A stretch of DNA of 64,000 nt, from the NCBI GenBank assembly GCA_021307315.1, contig JAJSPD010000028.1, forward strand, positions 574,209 through 638,208. The letters run 5' to 3'. Positions 10,118 to 21,666 of the stretch are shown in pieces (position 1 is the first letter of the stretch; each line of letters starts with the position of its first letter). The stretch comes from Bisporella sp. PMI_857. Taxonomy: Eukaryota > Ascomycota > Leotiomycetes > Helotiales > Helotiaceae. The position numbers and the translations under genes are program-made. Under the pieces are notes generated by a model. It was not told where the DNA came from and did not search any database. It saw nothing but the letters and a program-made list of their open reading frames with translations.

Positions 10118-12478
10118 TCAAAGCAACTCTCTCGAAACATCCTCTTGGTCATTATCGCAGATCCTCCGCTTCGCCATGGCGGACCGGGGGTCCACGAACT
10201 CGATCTTGCGCTTCCGCGGCACACCGTCGTGCTCTTGGAAGAACCTGAGGTCTCGGGCTTCCTTGGCATGGCGGATCTTCTGCGTTCTGCTGAGGGGGGC
10301 GGACGATGCGGGGGTAGCGTTGCTAAGGCGGAGCAAAGGCTGGAATGATCGGAGGACCTGACTGTAGAGGGGTTTGGGTCCGGGAAGCTGTGTTGGATTG
10401 GTGGATGGTGGTGACGGTGGGAATTCATACCCTGGCCATGAGGTCGAAGGGATGAGTGGTGTATCTTCTTGCGTGGGAGGGTTAGAGAAGTTGGCCTCAC
10501 CATCGGTAGCTGCTCCTTGTGTAGGCGTCGGGGGAGGAGAACTGGCTTCATTTATCGAGTTGCGCGCGGCGTCTGATGCGATCTGTTGTGCCGTCTCCTT
10601 CGTAACTGCGACCACCCGCATGCCGTAGTTCTTAAAGGAGGTGTCGCGGTTGAGGTGCTTCAGCTTGGCCTTGAGCTGGTGGTTCTGCTTTCTGCCGGGT
10701 ATACTGACATCAGGGACGAAATCGGCATAATTCGTATCTGGAGGCTGGACTATAAACTCCAAGTCGCAATCCATCATGAACTGGTCTGCGTTGGCTTCCT
10801 CTAGTTTTTTAGCCCGGGCCAGCCTAGCAATATATTCTTCTCCGTAAATATGTACTCTTTGCAGGCTAGATTTCTGTCCTTGGTCGGGACTATCCCCTCG
10901 CACAATCATATCATCCTCTTCGTCTGGCATGGGCATTATTAGTGAGTTTGTACCGTTCTCTAGCACTTGTGTGGGCCCTGATAATATCTGCGGAGCCATG
11001 GCCTGGTAAACCACCACAACCCGCAAGCTATAGTCCTTGAAGAACCACTTCTGATTGAGCTGATCCATAACCTTTCTTAACTTCTTGTCTTCTTTGTCAG
11101 GTAGACGAATATTTGGTATAAGGCTGTCATATTGAGGGTCGCAATGTAGTTCCACCAGCTGCAGAGCATGTTTGATTATGAGAGCTCCAGCGTTGGCATT
11201 CCTCAACCTATAAGCCCGCATCAGAACGGCTCTGTTGGCGGCTTTTTGGCTGCGTCGGTGAGCATGGTCTATTGGCAGGATACTGTCCTCTTCCTGAGAG
11301 ATATCTCTCATTATCACCTCATCCGAGAATCCCTCTGTCTTTTTGGGTTCAGATATCAATAGGGCAGCTTCATCCGCTGAAGCACCAGCGGCCGGAGTAT
11401 CTGGCAAAAGCTGCTCGACCGGAACCTGTTTAACAGCCACAATCTGTAGACCATAACCTTTGAAGAACCATTTTTTATGAAGCTTGGCCACTTTCTTCCC
11501 CAGCTTCGTAGAAATGGACTCTCTCAAAAGGAGAGGAACTTCATCGCTTCCCCACACAAACTTCAGACTATGATCTGCCATGAATGGATCAGAGTTGAGC
11601 TCGTCCAATTGCTCTTGGCGAAGGCTTGCAGCCTCTTCCTCATTTGGACGGGGAATCTTTCGTGTCGGGCTGGACTTCTCCCCAGGCTGTCCTTGATTGC
11701 TCTTTTTCATTCTCTTCTTTTTTGAGAGATTTGAATCTACTGAAGCAAGCGTAGCGCGTCGGATATTCTGCTGGTTGGAAGTATTCGGCATTGCCACCAC
11801 CTTCAAACCATAATTTTTGAATACCCATCTGTCGTTGACTGTTGCTACCCTCTCTAGGAGACTAGGGCTGATGGTTTGATGGCGATGAGCACGGTTTTTG
11901 GGCCGTATCATAAACTGTAGATTAGCAGCCACCATGTGTGGATCGGCGTTGAGCTCCTTCAGAATCTGATATCTAATATCTATAACTTGGTCATCTTCCA
12001 CATATGGTCGCCAGTTAGGTCTCAGCCTCTGATTTTGATGAATAGATCTCACAGGACTGTCTACTGATGCCGCGGGTCCTGCAGGAATTTGTTGGCCATG
12101 TGCATTCTTCGTAGCAGACCTGCTTGGTTGCTGCTCACCCTCCTTAGAGTCGAGTAGTTTTTCTAAGCCGCTCAAGAGATCGTAGGTATCCTGCTCAACT
12201 TTGCCACTGACCTTGGTAGCGTCAGTAGTAGCGTCTATCCACCAGTTTTGAATAGGAATCGCAGTATCTGTCTGCTTTCCGGAGGTGATTTGCTGCCCAT
12301 GCATATTCAGTTCCGCTGACATCGTTGGCTGTAAGCGTTCGGCAGCTTCGCGTTCGGCAGCTTCACAAGAAACTTTGATAATCGACGTGCCTGGCACTTG
12401 ACAAGTATAATCTGAATTCTTTGTATTCCATCTTGTATCTGCTTTGCTTGCGTAGGGAATAGTATCGAGATTAGCCAT
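10118..12478 (-). CDS. Unknown protein with four diverged ~65-aa repeats
   Basis: Uninterrupted 786-aa frame beginning MANLDTIPY; family not recognised. Four diverged copies of a module lie at about residues 167-233, 285-353, 422-493 and 553-628, spaced 118-137 aa. Each runs: a short helix with EL/EAN-(A/S)D, a strand such as LQFM/LKFVW/LQLV/LEFIV, a middle with P-x-x-x-I, a basic helix, then the signature W/S-F-F/K-K-(N/G/D)Y-(G/S)-(L/M)-(K/Q/R)-(V/I)-V-(A/V)-V. Linkers are charged, low complexity and rich in S/P/E. A GQQI motif recurs near 61 and 128, so a further degenerate duplication may exist at the N-terminus. The last 60 residues are strongly basic (KRKIEF, MAKRRI), suggesting a nuclear signal. 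No catalytic motif, signal peptide or membrane segment is visible. The module may bind partners or chromatin, but this is guesswork. No intron is needed. Confidence 0.8.
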   Translation of the reverse strand: MANLDTIPYASKADTRWNTKNSDYTCQVPGTSIIKVSCEAAEREAAERLQPTMSAELNMHGQQITSGKQTDTAIPIQNWWIDATTDATKVSGKVEQDTYDLLSGLEKLLDSKEGEQQPSRSATKNAHGQQIPAGPAASVDSPVRSIHQNQRLRPNWRPYVEDDQVIDIRYQILKELNADPHMVAANLQFMIRPKNRAHRHQTISPSLLERVATVNDRWVFKNYGLKVVAMPNTSNQQNIRRATLASVDSNLSKKKRMKKSNQGQPGEKSSPTRKIPRPNEEEAASLRQEQLDELNSDPFMADHSLKFVWGSDEVPLLLRESISTKLGKKVAKLHKKWFFKGYGLQIVAVKQVPVEQLLPDTPAAGASADEAALLISEPKKTEGFSDEVIMRDISQEEDSILPIDHAHRRSQKAANRAVLMRAYRLRNANAGALIIKHALQLVELHCDPQYDSLIPNIRLPDKEDKKLRKVMDQLNQKWFFKDYSLRVVVVYQAMAPQILSGPTQVLENGTNSLIMPMPDEEDDMIVRGDSPDQGQKSSLQRVHIYGEEYIARLARAKKLEEANADQFMMDCDLEFIVQPPDTNYADFVPDVSIPGRKQNHQLKAKLKHLNRDTSFKNYGMRVVAVTKETAQQIASDAARNSINEASSPPPTPTQGAATDGEANFSNPPTQEDTPLIPSTSWPGYEFPPSPPSTNPTQLPGPKPLYSQVLRSFQPLLRLSNATPASSAPLSRTQKIRHAKEARDLRFFQEHDGVPRKRKIEFVDPRSAMAKRRICDNDQEDVSRELL

Positions 12479-15400
12479 CTTGATATCGCTCGAAGCACTA
12501 AGCCCGGCAGATCGTGCGAATGTATGATAAGCTTCAGTAGAAGTGTTTGGTGATGACGGTAGGTGAAGGAGGGTGTGGTGGAGTCGAGGGTATGGAATTG
12601 GAAGTGAAAGGTATAAGGAATAAATTCACCACCTCGTCAATATATTGTGGTGAATACACGCAGGTGAATGAATGCCTTCACTTTTGGTCGAGCGGATAGC
12701 ATGTGATTAGGCTGATTTGATCAAAATTCAAGGCGACAAAATTAGCGTACTGAAACATTTGTTAAATAGCTATAATATCTACCGACTATTACCAAAGGAT
12801 TCCAAATCTTTCACTTTAGGTAGAATATCCATATGGAAAGCATATAGCGAGATATGTCATAAGCGAACCCCTATCGAATCTGAAGAGGAGAACCTTGGCA
12901 GCACCTGACTACGAAGCGTGTCTTAGCTGATGGGGTTTCGCGTTTGGTGAGATATCGGATCATAAGATATGATGACATATTTCTCTTGGTACATGCTCAT
13001 ACAGTTAAGATATTAATCAAAATTTGAAAGTTGTCCAAGTTTTGGATACACTTATACTTCATGCCTATAGCCAAAAGTCAAAATCTTCCTAAACGAGAAC
13101 ATGAAGTTCATTGTCTATAAATACTGACCTATTACTCAGGATAGAGCTCAGGTTCACAACAATGAACAAACACTCATCAAGTAAATGCCAATAGCCCGAT
13201 CGCTAGGCTGGAGGTTTTGTCGTTGCTCTTCTTTGGCTCAGTGCCTGAGTGACCACTGCAGTGAACGTTCCTTCAATAAGCCCTCTATCTCTCTTATTCC
13301 AATCAATAATGTCCCTATTCATCACGTCAGCCTTATGCTCAGAGCAGCCTCGCGGGTTCTTCTTCCCTCAGCTATCGCATTGACCAAGTCCTTGCCCTCG
13401 TTGTAAATTTTACTCCGAAGGCGAAGTGTCTCGGGGGCTCCGTGTGTTTGTTGCACCGCCACGAAGGCTGCAGTCAAATGTTTGATGAGATACATGGGCA
13501 TTCTCAAATACAAAGATTCTGGGTTTCTATCTAAAATTTTGTTCACTTGTGTTCAAGGAAATTCTTCTGGACTCATCCGTGATACTTTTGAAAATAACTC
13601 AGGGCCTATACATCAGGACCCACAGTTCGTCATTGGAATCAATTGGGCTTGATTACTTGAATTACACATGTGATTCAGCAACACCCTTGGGAGCGGCAGA
13701 GGCTTTAGTAGAGGTACGCTTCTAGGTAGACTCTATTGAACTGCTCATAGGGGCTGGCCTAAGGAAGATGCTACGAAGAGAAACGGCAAGATGGCTGCAG
13801 CAAAGCCATCATGAAGATAGAGGATGTTTGTGCATTGTTGTGCTAGTTCTTTATCCAGATACACGACCGGGGACGAGAAATTTAGTTATATATATTTGAA
13901 ATAGTGAAGAGGTATCGCAGAAGAAGGATTATATGAGTTGCTTTGAAGATAGATGAAGCAAAGCGATCTAAGTTATTTGACCATTCTGCTAATACCTGGT
14001 TGATGTGAATTTCTTCAACGAAATGGGGAGGGCTTGTAACATAGCAAATTGTACTCATGGAAATACCTATAAGAAGTGATTGTAGCAATGAATGAACGCC
14101 CCAAATCCTTTTTTATAGAGCAGTCTACAATTCTCGGTTCGATGAGTAGTATCTTCGTTCCAGATCATGTGATATACGTCAGCCTTCCCCGATTGATGAC
14201 AATACATCAGGAGATGAGACCAGGTTCGGGACAACAACTGAGACCAGATTTTGTGAATAAGTATGTTTTGAAAATGTACCAGGCAAGTTTTGTATGCCAA
14301 GTTTCTCCGCGACTGGTGCCTAGACCGTGGCTGCGGGCGGCCGAAATCCTCAGGCAGCGGCCCGTGGAACCAACCACTTGGCGCATACATTACCATGCGT
14401 GTGGCTGCATTAGAACGATGCATTCAATACCGCATCAAATTGACTTGGTGCCTCAGTGCATGTGAAGGAGGACGATAATCAATAATGCCAGCAATACCAC
14501 CACGAAAAATCTCGCTGACTGGAATTGAGGATAGCGCATTGAGACAGAAAGACCTGCGTTCCCCAATTTTACCACCGGCAAGTGTCTTAAGATTATCGTT
14601 CTTGAAGAGTTATTGCTTGTTCACTTCCAGCTGCGTTGTATTGATTACTAGTTGCCGCCAGTCTGAGGCTCTCTGTGGAAAATAAACGCGTGCTTGCCGG
14701 CTCAGAGGTCCCTATTTCTATAATATTCTGGAGGATTTAAAATTGAAATTGAGTTTGCTTTCCACTGCCGTTGTGTTTCTTGTCATCATTTCCCTGCAAT
14801 TGTGGGTTCGAAAACATTTGGTTAGTCTCAACTATATCACTTCTGAGGGTGTTTTCTCTACCTGATATACATCTGGGCGTACGCGTAAACCTCTCGTCAT
14901 AAGTTGGGGACCAGCGAGACAGTTACTCAGTCTGCATATAATGTGTTCTTTCAAGAGTGGGAAGCGTTGTGCCAGCTACCATGAGTCGTGGTTGCCTCCC
15001 ACTACGGAGATCGGCATGTGGATTCATGTAAGTTGTTCTCTCAAGGCAACTGGAAAAGCTTTCCCATACCAAATTCTTTACCGAGCTGCATCGTAATGCT
15101 GATGTGGACTGTTAAGACGGGCCGCGCTGAAAATCCTCAATACCCACGAACGGCGTGTTTCGGGCACCAATTTTCAGCGACCCAGGTGGTTGGAAAATGG
15201 TTCGTTAACATGCGAATCAAAGTCCAAGCCTGGAGGCTTTCAATTGCTCAGATATAATACCGCACAAAATCAAAGATAAGCTTACTGCTGTCCCAATATT
15301 GAAAGGCATAATAATCTTAAACAACTTGTAAAGCGTACACATATTATCATCTGTGTCTGAAAGTCTGTTACATAGTAACACAACCAAGGTGATACGGCAC

Positions 15401-17146
15401 ATCAAAACAAAATATCATCTAAACAACATCAACCCCATGAGCCAAGAATTCTAAGTAAACCTATTTTGCTCTGATTTTTTCTCCGTCGCCAAAGTCGCCT
15501 TCTGAGCAGTTTATGGTAATGCGCCAACAAAAGCCTCTTTTTCAACGGTGTCTTGTCGATGTATCCACTATCTCCTACTAAGAATAATGGTGATTCGCCA
15601 ATGAGAACAGAATTGATCCTTTACAAGGGTATTGTTGAAACTCTGGGCAGTGCTAGTAAGGAGTGCTATCCCTGTAGTGATCGCCAGAAGCAAATATCAC
15701 TGCATCACTGCATGCTTAGCTCTGAGATGCAACCTCAGGCCCACTGAAAATAGCTGATTGGCTTTACAGTACGACATTCTGGAAGAGTCGTTAGCCGAAT
15801 AGAGTCAGTCAGCCTTCAGTTCTGGAAGAAGCGCTTCTTGCGCTCCGAATAGCAATACGAGCGAAGACATAAATGATCCCAAAGGGAGGATATTCTTGAA
15901 GGTTGATGTTCTGAGGATTATTGCTCTTAGCCCCGGTTTCTTATCGGAGGATTGCTCGCCAAAAGCTTGGAAATACTCTGGGGCGGTGGAGCGCCATGCA
16001 AATCATTTGTTTCGAACCTCCCCAGCCGCAGGCGACAGTCCATTACAAAGTGCGCTCAAAGTCCTTTACAACAGCCGATCAGATGATTTCAACCACCTTC
16101 AGGCTCTAATCGGCCCCTCCAACCCCTTCTTATAATTTATATTCTAATGTTTGTTGGGTAATTGATATTCGAATGCCCAGCCACTTCGTAGAGTCTCATA
16201 CATCATAGATTTCAGATCTTTCTTTTATCACCAACCACACTCAACTTCCTCCCCTAGAAGAGCCCTTTTCACGGGGTCGGCTTGTATGGTAGATGCTTAT
16301 GTCTTGCCATACTGTAGCATCCGTGTATTCCGTGTATATCCCCCCTGTAAGATCACGTTGTTCTTCACTGTTTGCGGCTATTCCAACCGGCCACTTTCTG
16401 ATAATTCTGAGGCTAAGTCCGTAGCGGCAGTGTGTTAGCTGCGAAGCTATGGCACATGCATGGAGGCTTGTCAAGCCATCTCCCCTCTATGACCCCATTT
16501 TTATCCTCAGTAGCCCTTTAGCAGCTCTAGCAACCCCTCCATAACAACGACGTCGTTACGCCAGCAAAGTCGATTTGCACTCGTACCCACTACCAACCCT
16601 CCCATCATTATCCCAACACTATGCAACCTAGACACTTCTCAGGTTGGTCTTGGTCAAAATATAAGCAAATGAAATCTTTTTATTAGCGAAAATTGCGATA
16701 GGTCAGTGATGATGACTACATTAAGTCGAACCCATTGATTGCTATTTCGGTATGTAAGTCCACCCCTGCTCGCCCCGTTGGTCTATCTTCCGAAACTGCG
16801 CCGTTCAGTAGGAGCAACAAAGCTGTTGCTACCGGGAACAACACACGGGTGACAGGGCCTTATATCGCAGAACGCTACAAATCATACCTCACGCCTCCTT
16901 TGCCTCCTTTTTCTACAAGGTTCACTAGAGACCGCAGTATACCTAAGTTGACGGAGTAAAGTGCAGTAGTGTGTAGTCAGGTCAACCTCTCTACTTATAC
17001 TCGGCCAACCCCCGCCTCTTGTATTTTCTTTTCAAGCCCGATCCGTGAAATATTTAAGCCCATTGCCCGTGTCTTTTGCAGTCAATTCTCGTTCGTTTCT
17101 TTAATTGACTCTTTCCTACACATAATTACATCTTCACTCGCTCAAG
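12479..17146. other. 4.7-kb stretch without convincing genes
   Basis: No gene model can be supported. The first 200 nt hold the promoter of the four-repeat gene. A minus-strand frame at 13322-13546 (74 codons) has coding-like composition (a stretch reading AAFVAVQQTHGAPETLRLRS) and could be a remnant exon, but no partner exon or domain was found. Frames at 14067-14465 overlap on both strands without support. The last kilobase leads into the promoter of the wall protein and carries pyrimidine-rich tracts before its start. A long untranslated RNA or very long promoter is possible but not shown. Confidence 0.45.
17041..17146 (+). promoter_or_regulatory. Core promoter and leader of the PIR-like gene
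   Basis: An A/T-rich element (GAAATATTTAAGCC near 17047) followed by a pyrimidine-rich leader (TCTCGTTCGTTTCTTTAATT) precedes the start codon, whose context is CTCAAGATGC. This layout is typical of highly expressed fungal genes. Inferred by inspection only. Confidence 0.45.
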
Positions 17147-18250
17147 ATGCATTCCACACTCGCTCTTGTTGGTGCCTTGGCCTCAGTTGCCTATGCCTCT
17201 CCTATGCCCCAAGCTGTCACAGAGACGATCACTCCTACTTCTTCTGCCCCCACAGGTTTCTCACCTGACTATAGCGGAAAGTTTGAGATCACTGCTGTCA
17301 ACAGCACCGTCGCAAAGCGCGATCTGGAGAAGGTAAATCTTCTGTCATTGTCTACCTCGAAGTTCCAATAGATCTAATATACATAATAGCGCACTTGCAA
17401 TGCTGAGGGATCTCTTACCCTGTCTCTCGCTGGTGGTGTTTTGACCGATGCAAAAGGACGTATCGGATACATTGCGGACAACTACCAATTCCAATTCGAT
17501 GGACCACCCCAAGCTGGTGCCATCTACACAGGTGGTTTCTCTGTTGGTAGCAACGGCTCTCTCGCTCTTGGTGGATCAGCTATCTTCTACCAATGCTTGA
17601 GCGGCACTTTCTACAACCTCTACGACAGATACTGGGCACCACAATGTGACCCCATTCTCATCACCATCCTTCCTTGCTCAAGTAGCTCTGGCAATGTTGG
17701 GCAGGTTGGCGATGGACAAGTCACCGGCACTGGTGCTGTCATTCCCCCCGTCACCCAGATTGCCGACGGACAGATCCAAGGCAGCACTGCCATCCCAGTC
17801 TCCGAGCTACCAGATGGACAGCCAAACGTGCCCACCGGCTTGGTCTCCCAGATTGCTGACGGACAGATCCAGAACCCAACTGCTGCCCCCAACCCAGTCA
17901 CCCAGATCGGTGACGGACAGGTTCAAGCACCCACTGCTACTGCTACTGCTGGCCCCGTCATCTCCCAGATTGGAGACGGACAGGTCCAGGCACCAACTGG
18001 CACTGTCGCTCCTACACCTATCACTCAGATCGGTGATGGACAGATCCAAGCACCAACTGGCACTGCCCCAATTGGAGGCGTCATCACTCAAATTGGTGAT
18101 GGACAAATCCAAGCTCCCAACGCTACCGTCACCACTCCAGCTGCCACCCCTGTACCATCCGACATTGCCGGCAGTGGCGCCAGCGGAAACATCATTGGAT
18201 CCTCATTCGCCTTTGCGCTCGCCGGTCTTGGTGCTGTTTTCCTCTTGTAA
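17147..18250 (+). CDS. PIR-like cell wall protein with C-terminal GPI-type signal
   Basis: Two exons (17147-17332 and 17390-18250) around a 57-nt intron (GTAAAT...AATAG) give about 348 aa. A signal peptide ([13 protein letters not shown]) is followed by a Kex2-type site, VAKR|D, near residue 57. Next comes a four-cysteine domain spaced C-x65-C-x16-C-x9-C, close to the yeast PIR C-terminal pattern (C-x66-C-x16-C-x12-C from family knowledge). After it come eight PIR-type repeats of the form Q-I-x-D-G-Q-(I/V)-Q (one as ELPDGQPN). The protein ends in a small-residue segment and hydrophobic tail ending AVFLL, typical of a GPI-anchor signal. Role inferred: covalently attached structural wall glycoprotein, with repeat glutamines as possible ester-link sites to beta-1,3-glucan. 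Codon use is strongly biased to C-ending codons, suggesting high expression. The domain order is reversed relative to yeast PIR proteins. Confidence 0.85.
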
Positions 18251-21200
18251 AATAGAGGCTTTGCGGCTTCATTCAGGGTAGCGGTCATGGGAGTTTGGAA
18301 ACACGGTAATGGCACAGTCATTTATGCGCAGGGGACATCGGACGATGTTTTTTTGTTTTTTGATTTTTCGGTGTTATTATCGGACGATGACGTTGTAATG
18401 ACTGGGAAAAGGAACATGGGAAACGTCTGGAAGGGCTAATATTTGGGATTGCATTTATCGGCGGCATAGCGATCGAAAAGTTCACTTGCTAGATAATGTC
18501 TTTGTGTATAGTCCGCACCCAAAAATGGTCAAAACAAAAATATCAATTCAAAAATATCAATTCAAACCCCCTGCCAATGCAACAACTCCTGTTCCAGTGA
18601 TGACTTTCCGAAGCTTCTTTACTGGGCTCGACCTCTCTGGCAAACTTCCGAAGTCTTGGGTCTCAAAACTTTAATAATCATCTTTGTTGACATGTGTTAT
18701 CATAGCATTCAACCTGATAATTCACCACCACAAGCCACAATCACAATCAACGACGTCGACACGTCTTATCGCGAACATCTCAAAAGCCTCTCAGCCAAGC
18801 ACAGCGAATGTTTCATCTCTAACCCCTGTACCGCCTTGCCGTCCGGACGTCGTCCGTAGAAAGGCAAATCCCTCAACATAAGTAAGTAACCTGCCCCATC
18901 AAAACATTTCAGCCCCACCACCTTCGCCGCCATCACATCACCGGTCTCAAATCCACGGTTAGATCGCGGATCGCAATCCTCGGACCCAAAAATTTCTTGT
19001 AGAATCCCATGCGAGCCTGTTAGTAGAAACAAAAACAAGGCACTAAAAATAAAATTACATGATAACGTCAAAACCCATCATTTCGGAAATTTGAACGGCT
19101 GAGGGGGGAAACGTGTTTATCCGCGCTGCCGCAAAAGCCCGTCGTTATCTCGGGTGATAATGCGTAATTTGAAAAGCTGGGATGGGAATCTGGGAAAAGC
19201 CTGATCGGGATGCTGATGGGATTGTTTCATTGTTTGTTATGATCGACGGGAGAGGGGATAAGGGCATTGTAGTTCGATGTCAGGCTTATTTGAATTGCAT
19301 TCCTGACTGCAAGGGATGAACCTCTTTCGCTTGGGGGGGGGCTTCCTATTTTTGCTGATTCTGTTTTACGTGGTGCGTGGAGCTGTGCTTGACAACCTTG
19401 CGTGATATGTGACGGTGCTTTTCATCCGGGTTTCGATTTCTCTGTAACATGCCATGTTCCTCGCGCTTAGTTGATGGAGGCCTGTGGTGGCGAGCATTGC
19501 TTGATGTTCATTTGTGGAAGGTCACGTCGAGATCCATGACTTTGTGAGGTTTTAGAAAGAAATGATAATAGGATTATCTACTTTTTTTTTCATATGGCTG
19601 CCACTATTTGTTTGTATTCTAGCACTATACATTAGATTTAGGATATTGCACTATAGTGGTTTTGCATTTGAGTGTTCTGTGCATTCGCTGTTCTTGCTCT
19701 CAGATTTGGATCTTTCTGAGACGTCTGGGCGTGGTCTCTGGGAGATTGATAAATTGATAGCTGTGTGTTTCCAGTAGTCTGGTTCGCTTTAAGGGGTATC
19801 ATTGTAGTCATAATGACGGCAGGAATGAAGCATATCATATAAGAATGGATTAATTTTGCTCTATCGCCCGGCCTTCAGGAATCAAACAAGTTCTGAATGC
19901 ACTGTCATCTACGCAAGATAGTAGTTTCTACGAGATTCGCATACACGGTTTGTCTTGATGCCATGACTGAGATGACTGGTCTCTTCCATACCGTCCTCGG
20001 CACATCAAGGGTACTTCCAGGCATAGTAATGATGTGTTCAGATTCGACTTAGCATCAGGCAATATCTAAAGCTAATTACTAAATCAAATCCTACACTATT
20101 TCAATCTTTCTCATCGAATTGTCTTAGGTTCATTGTGCCAATTTAGATGTAGCCTGACACTCTTGCTGACAAGAACCGGCATTTTCAAATATATCCAGAG
20201 TATTGCATGTCTACAGATACACTTCCATGTCTGTAAAGCATTATCCTAGTGTAATAGAATATATTTACCATTTTAAATCAAATTATCTGCAACTTAACGT
20301 TATCTGTAAGCATCTGTTTAGGAAAGGAGGAAAATGAAGTTTGACGATGAGCGGCCTAAGATCACAAGCAATTCTGTCGTTTGTATTATGCGAAATTTGA
20401 ATCAAAAGTACCGTGTATGCTCTAGTCATGTACTCGAAAAGCCTCCCTAGAGAAGAAGCAAATACTTGCTATAGTATCCTGCCTGTTTCCAAGAAGCAAG
20501 CTTCGGCTATTAAAGCATTGTCGCTGTAGCCTATACTGTCAGATATCTTCATCTGTCATCCATCAAAGCTAAGCCCATCATCTAACGTCGACACCCCACA
20601 GAGGCAGCAGCAAATAAAGCAATGCTATAAATCTCATATCTAAATTTGAAGTGTCAATATTTACTGTTGGGATGCTTCCAATGAGCAACCCATACTCGTT
20701 AGCACTCCCTGATCTACGAGAAGCTGTGCAGAGAGCGCTATATGAGATACCAGATTAAATACGAATGCTGGTTAACGATTTTAAAGGGCAGCGCTCTGTG
20801 AGCAGAGAATATATTACGACAATCAGTGAATATGGAAGAGTGTCAACATGGTGTGTTGCAAAAATGAAATATGGAGTATAAAAGGCCTACTTGGTCTTCT
20901 GAATTAAAAGATAACAAGCAACAGAGACGGATAAAACTAAGGAGACTGTGAGGTGATGAAGGCTTGGTATTCAGGATATATAAGAGACCATGCAGGTACA
21001 CCGTCTATAAGTCTCTTGATGAGTATTACCTAAGACTTGTAAGTATTCCAAGAGTTTGAAGGGAGTTCATGATATACACTGAGCATGTCTGGATATTGTT
21101 GTTGCCAACTTTAAGTGTGTTGCTTTAGTAGACTCACATATTGTATATATCACTCGTAACTTCATAAAACTATGTACTAAGCAAGACGTATGATATGAAG

Positions 21201-21666
21201 TAATTTCGTTAGTAAGAGGACGCTGAGCAAGATCTTTTTTTTTTTTTTGTTGACAGGGAGCTATACAGAGTGAACAGGTCATAGCTTCGGATATAGTGCA
21301 AACTCTCTGATTTATTCTCACTATATTATGTTGATTGTTCTCCTCATACCTCTGGAGATAGGTTGGAAGTCTGGGGGTAGCAGGAAAATGACTAATTGGT
21401 TTGTGTAGAACCTATGGTGTCTACTGGAAAGGGTTGTTTGCATTCTCTCAATGTGAAAAGAGTCTGATGGATCTCAACAGGAAAGGTCCAAGGTCCAATC
21501 ATAGTCCTCTAGCTTTCTAAAGTAGTGACATTTTGGGTATTTTGGCAGTTATATATAACACTTGTGTGATACTTGAAAGTGGCTCATAACCCATACTGCA
21601 CGGTATCTCTGTATTCATCTCTAATGCATCCAAACTCCATCGCTGTGCAACCAATATTCACACCCA
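18251..21666. other. 3.4-kb stretch without convincing genes
   Basis: No coding gene is supported. The first 300 nt are the 3' flank of the wall-protein gene. A run of 15-17 T lies at about 21235-21250. Several short frames exist but none carries a domain, signal peptide or plausible splice partner. Base composition is ordinary rather than RIP-like, so this may be long regulatory or noncoding-RNA sequence; nothing in the sequence decides it. Confidence 0.45.

Noticed and set aside
13322..13546. 74-codon minus-strand frame with coding-like composition
   Set aside because: No partner exon, domain or splice signal was found; mentioned only as a possible remnant.
17646..18281. 211-codon plus-strand frame overlapping the wall-protein gene
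   Set aside because: It is a shadow of the PIR repeats in another frame; signal peptide, splice and cysteine pattern support only the 17147 frame.
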